The position numbers and the translations under genes were made by a program. The notes under the pieces are model-generated. The model worked only from the letters and a program-made list of their open reading frames with translations. It was not told the origin of the DNA and made no database searches. From assembly GCA_964649825.1 (NCBI GenBank), contig CAZYQW010000099.1, positions 37,688 through 101,687 on the forward strand: a DNA stretch of 64,000 nucleotides, read 5' to 3'. Of the stretch, positions 34,143 through 43,225 are shown piece after piece (the first letter of the stretch is position 1; the number at the start of each line of letters is the position of its first letter). Source of the stretch: CAZYQW01 sp964649825. Its GTDB lineage: Bacteria > Planctomycetota > B15-G4 > JADJEK01.

Positions 34143-35057
34143 TCAGCGGAGCGCCGCGCGGAGCTCATCGAGGTCCAGTTCACGCCGCGGCGTGACGCCG
34201 CGTTCGCGCAGCGCGGCCTCGAGGCTTGGATCGTACCGGCGGACCGTGCTCTCGAACTTCCAACGGAATCGGTCGTCGCCGGGAGCGGGCGTCAGGCGGG
34301 CGCGCAGCCGTTCGTCGTCGAAGCGAAGCCACGTCGCGCTCGCCAGCAGCTCGGCCGCGAGCGGCACGAACGTGCGCTCGGCCGCGAGCTCGAGGAGGAC
34401 CTCGCGGCGTAAGCGTCGGAGGACCGGATCGGAGAGCGGCACGTCGACGTGGATCCCGTCCGCGTCGAGCGACAACCAAGCACGGCCCGACTCCGCCTGA
34501 TCGACGAGGAGCTGGATCGATCGGGCATCGAGGTCGTCGTCCGGATGGAGGTCGCCCCGTGCCGCCGATCCGAGGATCTGCCGCGAGATCATCCGGTTCA
34601 GCGCGGCGAACACGAGGGTCGCGTCGCGGACGCGGAACCGCTGATATGCACAGAGCCGGCCCTCCGGGTCGAGGAACGCCTCGCGGGCCACGAGCTCGAT
34701 CCGTTCCGCGATCTGCAGGTAGTCGCCGGCGATGGAACGCTCGATGAACGTCGCGTGCGGGGTCGATCGTCGGGCCGCTGCATCATCGGCCCATGCGTCG
34801 AGGCGGAAGTGGAGAGGCCACTCGAGCACGATGAACTCCCGCCCGCCGGCGTTCAGTCGTTCGAACGCGCGTACTCCCTTTTCGATCGCCGAGTCGTTCG
34901 ACCGCGGAGTGGTCAGCCCGTGATAGACGAGCAGGAGGTCGACGCGATCGGCCGCCGCGTCGTAGCGGACGTCGATGTCCTGTCCAGTGAAGACCAGGTC
35001 GCAGGCGGCGAGGCCGGCGACGCAGAGAAGGGGAAGGATGCGGCGAACTCTGATCAT
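34143..35057 (-). CDS. Unrecognised lipoprotein
   Basis: A 304-residue exported lipoprotein (LCVAGLAACDL, Cys at about 19). I chose the ATG at 35057 because GGAG lies about nine bases upstream; a second ATG at 35066 is too close to it. The mature protein has no motif I know. It is transcribed just before the MMPL transporter (54 bp gap) and may act with it. Divergent from the ECF sigma factor at 35121. Confidence 0.72.
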   Translation of the reverse strand: MIRVRRILPLLCVAGLAACDLVFTGQDIDVRYDAAADRVDLLLVYHGLTTPRSNDSAIEKGVRAFERLNAGGREFIVLEWPLHFRLDAWADDAAARRSTPHATFIERSIAGDYLQIAERIELVAREAFLDPEGRLCAYQRFRVRDATLVFAALNRMISRQILGSAARGDLHPDDDLDARSIQLLVDQAESGRAWLSLDADGIHVDVPLSDPVLRRLRREVLLELAAERTFVPLAAELLASATWLRFDDERLRARLTPAPGDDRFRWKFESTVRRYDPSLEAALRERGVTPRRELDLDELRAALR

Positions 35058-35120
35058 CCGTGTCATCTCCAGTGTGATTCTCCGCCGTGACCTCGGTAGA
35101 ACGGAGAGGCGCAACGGACC

Positions 35121-35837
35121 GTGAGCGAACGGCGAATCGGTCCTTTCTGCGTTCTCGAGTGGCTTGGGTGGGGCGGATCGGAGTTGGACGAACGCGCCGA
35201 AACACGGGAACTGCTCGCCCGCTGGCACGACGGTGAACGCGCGGCGCTCGATGAACTGCTGCGGCGACACCTGCCGTGGATCGAGGAGCAGGTCTCGCGC
35301 CGGCTCGGGTCCGCGCTTCGGGCGAAAGCGGAGACCCAGGACTTCGTCCAGGACGCCGTGATCGAGGCGCTCCGCTACGCACCGAGGTTCTCCGTCGCGA
35401 ACGAGGCGGTGTTTCGTCGAATCCTGCTGCGAATCATCCGCAACGTCCTGTGCGACCGCCACGATTGGTTTACGGCACGGCGGCGCGAGATGAGCCGCGA
35501 GCGGCCGCTCGCGCGGGACACCGTCCTCGATCTCGATCCGCCGCGCGAGCGGGTGCCGCCGCCGGGTGGGGCGGCCGAGCAGGCCGAGCTCGAGGCGCGC
35601 GTCCGGCTCGCGCTCGAGTTCCTGTCGGAAGAGGAGCGGCGCGTCGTGATCCTGCGCGATTGGGACGGTCTCGAGTTCGGCGCGATCGGGGACGCGGCCG
35701 GCGTCTCCGCCGACGCGGCCCGGATGCGCTATCACCGCGCGTTGGTCCGGCTGACCGCCCACGCCGAGCGCATCCTCTCCGGCGAGCTTCGCCCTCTGCT
35801 CGACGGCGAGGAGGGGATCGGTCACGGCGATGACTGA
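35121..35837 (+). CDS. ECF-type RNA polymerase sigma factor
   Basis: A 238-residue ECF sigma factor. Region 2 is ELLARWHDGERAALDELLRR through TQDFVQDAVIEALRYAPRFS; the linker (about 140-160) is Pro-rich; region 4 is LEFLSEEERRVVILRDWDG and FGAIGDAAGVSADAARMRYH. The start is GTG at 35121. Its 3' end overlaps the kinase gene by eight bases, so both proteins are made from one mRNA. Planctomycete ECF groups that travel with Ser/Thr kinases have this arrangement; regulation of the sigma by the kinase is likely but not shown by sequence alone. Confidence 0.9.
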   Translation: MSERRIGPFCVLEWLGWGGSELDERAETRELLARWHDGERAALDELLRRHLPWIEEQVSRRLGSALRAKAETQDFVQDAVIEALRYAPRFSVANEAVFRRILLRIIRNVLCDRHDWFTARRREMSRERPLARDTVLDLDPPRERVPPPGGAAEQAELEARVRLALEFLSEEERRVVILRDWDGLEFGAIGDAAGVSADAARMRYHRALVRLTAHAERILSGELRPLLDGEEGIGHGDD

Positions 35838-38058
35838 GCCACGGTCGCTGCCGAGCGACGACGACGAGGCACTGATCCATCTATCGGCGACGCGCGAGTC
35901 CGGCGGCGACGTCGAGGTCGAGCGGTTGCTCGACACGATCACGACCGAGCGTCGTGCCATCCTCCGCGAACGCTTGGCCGCGCTGGAGCGGGTCCGCGGC
36001 GTCTTCGCGCGGCTTCCGTTGCCGGTGGAAGCCGAGCCGGTGTTCAAGGGCTTTCGCATCGAACGGCGCATCGGCGAGGGAGCGCTGGGAGTGGTCTACG
36101 CGGCGTTCGACGAGACGCTCGAGCGCGAAGTCGCGTTGAAGGTGCTGCGCCGCGGGACGAGCGAACGCGTCCTCGCGGAGGCGCGGCGCGCGGCGGGGCT
36201 CGCCGACCCCTCCATCGTCACCGTGCACTCGATCGCGGAGGGCGGTGGTCGCACGGCGATCGTGATGGAGTGCGTCGACGGCCACCCGATCGATCAGGTC
36301 GCCGACGCGTTGACGTACGCGCAGAAGGCGCGGCTCCTCCACGGCGTGGCGCGCGGCCTCGCGGCGGCGCATGCGCGCGGCGTCGTCCATCGCGACTTGA
36401 AGCCGGCCAACGTCTTGGTGACTCCGTCGCTCCGGCCGCGCATCCTCGACTTCGGGCTCGCCGTGCGCGAAGGGACGCCGTCGTTCGGCGCGTTCCACGG
36501 CACGCCGCTCTATGCGTCGCCGGAGCAGGCGCGCGGCGAGCCGGCGCGAGCCGCGTCGGACGTCTTCGCGCTCGGCAGCCTGATGTACCGCGTGCTGGTC
36601 GGCGTCCCGCCGTTCCGTGGCGACGACGCGATCGAGGTCCTCCGCCGGATCGAGAGCGAGGATCCGCCGTACCCGAGCGGCGGACGCGACGACGTGCCGC
36701 GCGGTCTGCAGGCGATCTGCCTCGCCGCGATGGCGCGCGACCCCGACGAACGGCCGTCGGCCGAGGAGATCGCGGACGACCTGGGACGCTACCTCGCGGG
36801 TGACGAGGTGAGGCTGCGCCCCGTGCTCTACCGCGACCGTCTCCGCCGTGGGATCGCCGAGCAGATGTGCGCGGTGGACGAATGGGAGCGGCAAGGGATG
36901 ATCGCGGCGATCGAAGGCGATCGCCTCCGGGCCGTGTTCCGCCGCGTCCTCGCCGACGAGGACCACTGGATCCTCGACGTGCGACGGCTTTCGCCGCCCC
37001 AGACGATCCTGAACGCCGCGGTCTGGCTCACCGTGGTGTCGGTCGCGTTGCTCGTCTGGCTGGGCCGCGACGCGTTGGGACCGACGCTGCGGTTCGCGAT
37101 CCCGCTGTCCGGCTTCGTCCTGCTGCTCGTCTTCGGGGGCCTGCTCCAGCTCCGGCGCCAGGTCGAGACGGCGGCGGTGCTCCTGGCGGGGGCCGTCCTG
37201 TGCGCGCTTCCGGCCGTGCTCGCGACCGTGTCCGAGCTCGCGATCCTGGCCGAGCGCCCCGACGGAGCGGGACAGCTCCTGCCCGAGCCGTACTCGAACC
37301 ATCAGGTTCTCGTCGCGTGCGCCGCCGCGGCCGCGTTGTCGATCGTGGCGTTCGCGGGGCTGCGCTACACCGCGCTCGCGTGGACCACCGCGGACCTCTT
37401 GGTCCTGACCTGGATCGCGTGGCGGATCACCCGCGGCTGGCTCGATGCCGCGCCCGAGATCCGTGCGCTCGAGTGTCTGCCGCTGCTCGCGTTCGTGATC
37501 CCGGGTCTCTGGTTCGAACGTGTCGGGCGCGTGCGATGGGCGTTTCCGTTTCACGCCGTCGCGCTGATCACGCTCGTGATCGGCCTCGACGTGATCGCCG
37601 AGCACGGCACGACTCTCCGCATGCTCGGGCTCTTCATCGAGCTCGACGAAGGCCGGTCGGAGTCGTTCTCCATCGCGTTGAACGGGCTTCTCTTCATCGC
37701 GCTCATGGTCCGGTTCGAGCGGTCCGCGAGCCTCGATCTGCGGCGCGGGGCGCGCGTGCTCGAGTGGTTGGCCCCGCTCCACCTGTTGGGAGCGCTCTTC
37801 GCGAACGCGCTCGTCAAGGACGGCCCCGGCGTCGACGTCGTGCTCTACCTCGTCGCGGTCCTCTTCCTTCTCGCGATGGGGCCGTGGCGGAGCCACCGGC
37901 GCCTGTTCCAGTCGGGGCTGCTCGGACTCGCGCTCGGCACGCACCTCCTGATCCACCGGGAGTGGTTCGAGCCGGTGCCGTTTCTCGTCATCCTCGGCGC
38001 CTCCGGTCTCGTGATCGCGTTCTCGACCTGGCGATGGATGGGGCGCCGGCCGGACTGA
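35830..38058 (+). CDS. Ser/Thr protein kinase with polytopic membrane domain
   Basis: A 742-residue kinase. After an N-terminal helical segment, the kinase domain (about 75-335) has IGEGALGVVY, Lys104 (VALKVL), HRDLKPANV with Asp189, DFG at 207-209 and GTPLYASPEQ. The C-terminal 350 residues consist of about ten hydrophobic helices (for example VWLTVVSVALLVWLG, LALITLVIGLDVIA), not the usual single helix plus sensor domain. The helices may sense a membrane signal. It overlaps the upstream ECF sigma gene by eight bases. All catalytic residues are present. Confidence 0.92.
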   Translation: MTEPRSLPSDDDEALIHLSATRESGGDVEVERLLDTITTERRAILRERLAALERVRGVFARLPLPVEAEPVFKGFRIERRIGEGALGVVYAAFDETLEREVALKVLRRGTSERVLAEARRAAGLADPSIVTVHSIAEGGGRTAIVMECVDGHPIDQVADALTYAQKARLLHGVARGLAAAHARGVVHRDLKPANVLVTPSLRPRILDFGLAVREGTPSFGAFHGTPLYASPEQARGEPARAASDVFALGSLMYRVLVGVPPFRGDDAIEVLRRIESEDPPYPSGGRDDVPRGLQAICLAAMARDPDERPSAEEIADDLGRYLAGDEVRLRPVLYRDRLRRGIAEQMCAVDEWERQGMIAAIEGDRLRAVFRRVLADEDHWILDVRRLSPPQTILNAAVWLTVVSVALLVWLGRDALGPTLRFAIPLSGFVLLLVFGGLLQLRRQVETAAVLLAGAVLCALPAVLATVSELAILAERPDGAGQLLPEPYSNHQVLVACAAAAALSIVAFAGLRYTALAWTTADLLVLTWIAWRITRGWLDAAPEIRALECLPLLAFVIPGLWFERVGRVRWAFPFHAVALITLVIGLDVIAEHGTTLRMLGLFIELDEGRSESFSIALNGLLFIALMVRFERSASLDLRRGARVLEWLAPLHLLGALFANALVKDGPGVDVVLYLVAVLFLLAMGPWRSHRRLFQSGLLGLALGTHLLIHREWFEPVPFLVILGASGLVIAFSTWRWMGRRPD

Positions 38059-38125
38059 CGGCGCCCCTCGCCGTTCCGCGCCGCGGGCTGGGTGCGCGGA
38101 ACGACGGGAACGGCCGGAGACGCAA

Positions 38126-38160
38126 GCGGGGGCTCCCGGAACGTTCCCGGGAGCCCCCGC
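38126..38160. terminator. Strong stem-loop between convergent genes
   Basis: Perfect 14-bp arms GCGGGGGCTCCCGG (38126-38139) and CCGGGAGCCCCCGC (38147-38160), loop of seven bases. It sits 67 bp past the kinase stop and 49 bp past the stop of the convergent DUF11 gene, so it may end transcription both ways. No long U tract on either side. Confidence 0.75.
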
Positions 38161-38209
38161 CGCGCGCGGATCGGCGTTCACCGACCCGCGCGATCGAGGT
38201 ACGACGCGC

Positions 38210-39751
38210 CTACTCGTAGAAGTTCGTCGCCTCGGTCTCGTTCACCGGTCGCGTGAGCTGGTCGGTGTTCATCTCGACCGAGAACCGCACGTCACCCGCG
38301 GACGCTGCCTTGACCGTCACCCGCCACGTCGCCTTCGCCTTGGGGGCGAGGCTCGGGAGCGGGCCGAAGGTCACCGTCGATCCGTCCGCGCTGCCCGTGG
38401 TGTCGCCGGCCGCGGACACAAACTGCATCTCGTCCTCGAGCTGGCAGACGATGATGATGTTGGTGTCGGCCAACGAGCCCTGGTTCGTCGCGGTGATCAC
38501 GTACGTCACGTCGTTGCCGACCGCGATCGGGTCTTCGGCGTCGACCACCTCGAGCAGGATCGCGGGGATCCCCGCGACCGTCGTGGTGCAGGACGCGTCG
38601 ACCGGATCGGCGCAGACGCACGTTGCCGTCGCGTCGCTGGTCTTCGGTCCGAGCGCCGTGAGGCCGACGCCGACGGTGAAGCTCATTTCCTTCGAGCCGC
38701 CCGGCGCGACCGTCGAGAGGACCCATCGCACCTTGCCGCCGCTGGCCTGTCCGCCCTCGGTCGCGCTGGCGAACGACGTGCCGTCCGGGATCGTCGCTTC
38801 GACCACGGTGTTGTTGCAGGCCGCGTCGCCCGTGTTGCTGACCGCGAGGCGGTAGGTGATCTGCTGACCACCGTACACCTTGCCCGGGCAGTTCATCGCG
38901 AGGTCGAGAGCGGGCTGGACCACGCGCGTGGTGACCGTCTCGGACGACGCGGAGACGCCGCCCTCGGCGCTCGCGAACGCGGAGTTTTCGTAGGTCCCGG
39001 TGGACGATGCCTTCGCCGCGACCGTGAACGTCCGAGTCTGGCCGGGGCCGAGCTCGGCGATCGTCATGCTGGTCGCGCCCGACGCGGTCAGGCCGTCCGG
39101 GAGCGAATCGGTGACGTCGATGTTGCGGATCGTTCCGGTGCCGTCGTTCATGACCGTGATCGTGTAGTCGATCGGGTCGCACATCGACACCTCGGCCGGT
39201 CCGGTCTTGGTCACGCTGAGGCGTGGATCGACGACGCGCGTCTCGACGCAAGTCTCGTTGTCGATCGCGATCGACGCGCAGTTGCGGACCGTGCCGGAAC
39301 CGCCCGCGTTTCCATTGATGACGACCGTCTTGGTCGAACCGCCATCGAGCGTGCCGATCGAGTAGACGTGGTCGCCGTCCATCCCCGGTGTTCCGGACGG
39401 GTTCGAGGAGGTCATCGAGAAGCCCGGACCCGGCGTGTCGATCACGGAGACGCCGTGGATCGCATGCGAGGTCAGGTTCGTGACCTGGATCTCGTACTGG
39501 ATGGGATCACCCGCGCTGACCTCTTCGGGCGCGCACTTCACCAGGCGAATCGAGCTCGAGGCTTCCATCCCGGTCGGGAAGTAGAGCTTCGAACTGATCA
39601 TGCCCGGTCCGCAGTCGGACATCGGCGGCGCCGGTGCCTTCTCCACGGCCTTCTTCATCGGTTCCGGCGCAGACTCGCGCGGCCCGAAGCAGACGCAGGC
39701 GGACAATGTGGCGATCGCCACGAGACTAGAAGCTCGAATAGCAGTTTTCAC
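38210..39751 (-). CDS. DUF11-repeat lipoprotein (OmcB-like)
   Basis: A 513-residue outer-membrane or surface lipoprotein (ATLSACVCFGP, Cys at about 17) with four or so beta-sandwich DUF11 repeats, for example DPIQYEIQVTNLTSHAIHGV, DPIDYTITVMNDGTGTIRNI, QQITYRLAVSNTGDAACNNT, NDVTYVITATNQGSLADTN. Single cysteines occur in most repeats (KCAPEE, RNCAS, MCDP, NCPGK, CQLED), as in the chlamydial cysteine-rich OmcB and its planctomycete relatives, where they may form disulfides. The start is GTG at 39751 after AAGGAGGAGGG, a very strong ribosome-binding site, which suggests high expression. Confidence 0.88.
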   Translation of the reverse strand: MKTAIRASSLVAIATLSACVCFGPRESAPEPMKKAVEKAPAPPMSDCGPGMISSKLYFPTGMEASSSIRLVKCAPEEVSAGDPIQYEIQVTNLTSHAIHGVSVIDTPGPGFSMTSSNPSGTPGMDGDHVYSIGTLDGGSTKTVVINGNAGGSGTVRNCASIAIDNETCVETRVVDPRLSVTKTGPAEVSMCDPIDYTITVMNDGTGTIRNIDVTDSLPDGLTASGATSMTIAELGPGQTRTFTVAAKASSTGTYENSAFASAEGGVSASSETVTTRVVQPALDLAMNCPGKVYGGQQITYRLAVSNTGDAACNNTVVEATIPDGTSFASATEGGQASGGKVRWVLSTVAPGGSKEMSFTVGVGLTALGPKTSDATATCVCADPVDASCTTTVAGIPAILLEVVDAEDPIAVGNDVTYVITATNQGSLADTNIIIVCQLEDEMQFVSAAGDTTGSADGSTVTFGPLPSLAPKAKATWRVTVKAASAGDVRFSVEMNTDQLTRPVNETEATNFYE

Positions 39752-40072
39752 TCTCAACCCTCCTCCTTGACGTGGGTTGGGGGCATCATGCGAATCGCAT
39801 CCCGTCGGAGATTCGGACGGCATCCTAGACAGTCGCCACCCGCAAGTCCTCGGGAATTGCACGGACATCGCGCTCGAGATTTATGGAACGCGATGCTCCG
39901 CGCCGTCGAGGAAGAACCCTCCGGTGCGGTCGAATCGTCGATCTCATCCCAGTCGCGGGGACATCGCACCAAGGCCCGGCCCCGAAATCGACCCCCGACC
40001 CGGGGGAAATCGTCGGCTTCTCGGATGGGGGGCCTCGGGCGTGGACCTTGTCCTTCGTGACTGCCGTCGCGC
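39752..40072. other. 321-bp gap between the DUF11 gene and the RND transporter
   Basis: Holds the strong ribosome-binding site of the DUF11 gene at its left edge and presumably that gene's promoter. No repeats, hairpins or RNA genes noticed. Confidence 0.4.
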
Positions 40073-43000
40073 CTACTCCACCCCGGCGGCCTTCGGGGCG
40101 CCGATGAACAGCCAGCGCAAGAGGCGCCGGACGTCCTCGAACACGATGTAGAACGTCGGCAGGATCAGCAGGGTCAGGATCGTCGCGAAGACCAGCCCGA
40201 ACACGATCGAGATCGCCATCGGGATCAGGAACTGCGCCTGGAAGCTCCGCTCGAGCAGGAGGGGAAACAGGCCCGCCGCCGTGGTGATCGTCGTGAGCAC
40301 GATCGCCCGGATGCGGCTGCGCGCGCCGTGGACGACCGCTTCGAGCAGGGGCATCCCCTCTTCACGATGGTTGCGGTTCACCTTGTCGACGAGGATCAGA
40401 CTGTCGTTCACCACGATGCCGGTGAGCGCGACGATGCCGATCGACGACAGCAAGGTCAGCGGGTAGCCCATCACGACGTGGCCGAGGATCGCGCCGACGA
40501 TCGAGAACGGAATGATCGCCATCACGATGACGGGCTGGACGTACGACCCGAACAGGATCGCGATGAGCGCATAGATCGCGAACATCGCCACCGGCAGGCC
40601 GACCAGGGCGAGCACGCCGAAGCTCTCCTTCGTCTCCTTCTCCTCCCCTTCGAACGAGATCGTCACGCCCGGGAACTCGCGGCCGATCGTGGACAGCCGG
40701 TCTTGAAGGTCCCACGTGACCTCCTGCACGTTCGCTTTCTCGTCGTCGACCATCGCGCTCACGGTGACGGCGCGTTTTCCGTCGACCCGCTTCAGCGTGG
40801 CGTAGCCACGTTCGGTGCGGAGGCTCGCGACCTCCTCGAACGGCACGCGGCCGCCGTCGTCCGTGGCGACGCGCAGGCGGTCGAGATCGGCGAGGTCGCG
40901 CCGGGCGGGCTCGGGGAGGAGGACGCGGACCTTGATCTCGTCCTCGTCCTCTTGGAGCTCCTGCGCCTCGTGCCCGAACACGGCGTGGCGGAGCTGCAGC
41001 GCGAGGTCCTGGGTGTTCAGCCCGAGGAGGCGCGCCTGGTCCTTCAGGCGCAGCCTGGCCTCGAGCTTGCCGTCGCGCAGGTCGCGCTCGACCTCCCCGA
41101 CGCCGTCGTACTCGAGGAGCATGTCGCGGACGTGGTCGGCGGCCCGGGCGGCGGTCGCGAGGGACTCGCTGCGCACGCGGATCTGGATGTCGGCCCCCTG
41201 CATGGTGCCGTTCTCCGCGCGGAACGAGAGCTTGTCGACGCCGGGGACGACGCGCGTGGCGGCGCGCATCTCGTCGATGATCGCCGCCGCGCTCCGCATC
41301 CCGGCGAGCTCGCGCTCGTCGGCGGCGAGCAGCTCGAAGTAGAGCTGGCCGACGGTGGCCGGATCGGAGGCCGTCTCCTGGCCGCGGTTCGAGAACGACG
41401 TCCCGAGGACCGAGAAGACGGTGGCGACCTCCGGGTACTGGAGCGCCATCGACTCGATCCGAGTCATCACCGCGTGGGTGTCGTCCTCGTGGGTTCCCGC
41501 CGCCATCTCCAGCGTCACGGTGACCGTCTCCGCGTCGACGTCCTGCACGAGGACGAACGGCACCACGCCGCCGGCGACGAGCCCCGCCGCCGCGATCAGG
41601 ACCCCTAGCGACGCGGCGACCGCCGGGTAGCGCCAGCGCAGCATGAAGCGGAGCACCCGCTCGAGGCCGTCCTGCATGCGACGGTTCAGCCACTGGTCGC
41701 GCGCACGTCCCACGCGATCGAAGAACCCGAACGGGCCGGCGCGCGCCGGCGATCCCGGCGGCCGGACGCGCATGTGCCCGAGATGGGACGGCAGGATCAC
41801 GAACGCCTCGACGAGCGAGACGAGGAGCGCCGAGCCGACGACGATCGGCAGCACTCCCATGAAGTCGCCCCAGATGCCTCCCATGAAGAGGATCGGGACG
41901 AACGCGATGACGGAGGTGAGCACCGCGGCGACGACGGGGCGCGCCATCTCGTTCGCCCCTTTCACCGCCGCCTCGAGGGGGGGCATGCCGGCTTGGATCC
42001 GTCCGTGGACCGCCTCGCCGATGACGACGGCGTCGTCGACGATCAGCCCGAGCACCACGATGAGCGCGAACAACGACAGCAGGTTGATCGTCGCGCCGAG
42101 CCACGCCATCACGATGAACGCCCCGAGGAGCGCGATCGGCAGGCCGAGCGCGACCCAGAACGCGGTGCGGATGCTCAGGAAGAGGGCGAGCGTGATCACG
42201 ACGAGGATGCCGCCGTACGTCGCGTTCCGGAGCATCAGGTCGAGCCGCTGGGCGATCAGACGGGAGAGATCGGTCGTCGTCTGCAGCGTGAGGGCGCCGC
42301 CGAACCGCGCCGGGTTCTCGGCGACGTATTGCTTCACCTTCGACGCGATCTCGAGGGCGTCTTGCTCCGGCGTCTTGAAGATGGTCAGGGAGATCGCTCG
42401 GCGACCCGAGAAGCCGCCGCGGGTGACGCGGTCCTCGAACGTGTCCCTCACGTCCGCCACGTCGCGCAGGCGGGTCGCGGTTCCGTCCGGCCGCGCGTCG
42501 ACGATGATGTTCTCGAGCTGGAGCCCGCGACGCGATTCGCCCATCGTCCGGACGCGGACGTTGCCGCTCGAGCTCTTGAGTTGTCCGGCCGGCAGGTCGA
42601 GGTTCGCCTCCGCCACCACTCGACCGACCTCCTCGAACGTGAGCCCGTGCTCCTCGAGCTTCTCGGGTTTCACCTCCGCCCAGATCTCGCGGTTGCGCAG
42701 TCCGATCAGCGAGATCTCCGAGATCCCGCCCAGGTCGAGCAGGTCGTCGCGCACGCGAAGGGCCTCGTCGCGCAGGTTTCCCTCCGGGACGTCGCCCGCG
42801 AGGACGAGCGAGATGACCGGCACGTACGGCCGGACGTCGACGATCTCGGGGTCGTCGGCCGTCGCCGGGAACTCCGGCTTCACCTGATCGATGTCGCTGC
42901 GGATCGCGTTCAGGACGCGGTCGCGGTCGACCCCCTCGTCCAGCTTCACGAGGATGACCGACATCCCCTCGTAGACGGCCGATTCGATTTCGTCGATGCC

Positions 43001-43225
43001 ATCGATGTCGCGGATCTTGCGCTCGATCCGCAGCGTGATCGCGCGCTCGACGTCCTCGGGGGTCGCGCCGGGGTACGGGACGATGATGGAGATCTGCTCC
43101 GCGTCGAGCGCCGGGAAGAACTCCCTGACCATCGTGAACCAGTGGTAGAGCCCGCCGAGGATGATGCTCCACATCAGCAGGTTCACCGCCACCGGGTTGC
43201 CGACCGAGAATCGCGGCAGGTTCAC
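40073..43225 (-). CDS. RND efflux transporter permease (AcrB/HAE family)
   Basis: A 1050-residue inner-membrane proton-driven pump. It starts PRFSVGNPVAVNLLMWSII, has the first periplasmic part (GATPEDVERAITLRIERKI, a common RND sequence), GLIVDDAVVIGEAVHGRIQ (the Asp-Asp relay helix) and GIVALTGIVVNDSLILVDKV in the second half. The GTG at 43225 overlaps the adaptor stop (GTGA), so translation is coupled. Homologues export drugs, metals or lipids. No outer-membrane factor is encoded in this operon; the one at 7894 belongs to another pump. Confidence 0.93.
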   Translation of the reverse strand: MNLPRFSVGNPVAVNLLMWSIILGGLYHWFTMVREFFPALDAEQISIIVPYPGATPEDVERAITLRIERKIRDIDGIDEIESAVYEGMSVILVKLDEGVDRDRVLNAIRSDIDQVKPEFPATADDPEIVDVRPYVPVISLVLAGDVPEGNLRDEALRVRDDLLDLGGISEISLIGLRNREIWAEVKPEKLEEHGLTFEEVGRVVAEANLDLPAGQLKSSSGNVRVRTMGESRRGLQLENIIVDARPDGTATRLRDVADVRDTFEDRVTRGGFSGRRAISLTIFKTPEQDALEIASKVKQYVAENPARFGGALTLQTTTDLSRLIAQRLDLMLRNATYGGILVVITLALFLSIRTAFWVALGLPIALLGAFIVMAWLGATINLLSLFALIVVLGLIVDDAVVIGEAVHGRIQAGMPPLEAAVKGANEMARPVVAAVLTSVIAFVPILFMGGIWGDFMGVLPIVVGSALLVSLVEAFVILPSHLGHMRVRPPGSPARAGPFGFFDRVGRARDQWLNRRMQDGLERVLRFMLRWRYPAVAASLGVLIAAAGLVAGGVVPFVLVQDVDAETVTVTLEMAAGTHEDDTHAVMTRIESMALQYPEVATVFSVLGTSFSNRGQETASDPATVGQLYFELLAADERELAGMRSAAAIIDEMRAATRVVPGVDKLSFRAENGTMQGADIQIRVRSESLATAARAADHVRDMLLEYDGVGEVERDLRDGKLEARLRLKDQARLLGLNTQDLALQLRHAVFGHEAQELQEDEDEIKVRVLLPEPARRDLADLDRLRVATDDGGRVPFEEVASLRTERGYATLKRVDGKRAVTVSAMVDDEKANVQEVTWDLQDRLSTIGREFPGVTISFEGEEKETKESFGVLALVGLPVAMFAIYALIAILFGSYVQPVIVMAIIPFSIVGAILGHVVMGYPLTLLSSIGIVALTGIVVNDSLILVDKVNRNHREEGMPLLEAVVHGARSRIRAIVLTTITTAAGLFPLLLERSFQAQFLIPMAISIVFGLVFATILTLLILPTFYIVFEDVRRLLRWLFIGAPKAAGVE

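Noticed and set aside
31839..34412. Plus-strand open frame opposite the MMPL transporter
   Set aside because: Antisense shadow, highly Arg/Glu/Asp-rich.
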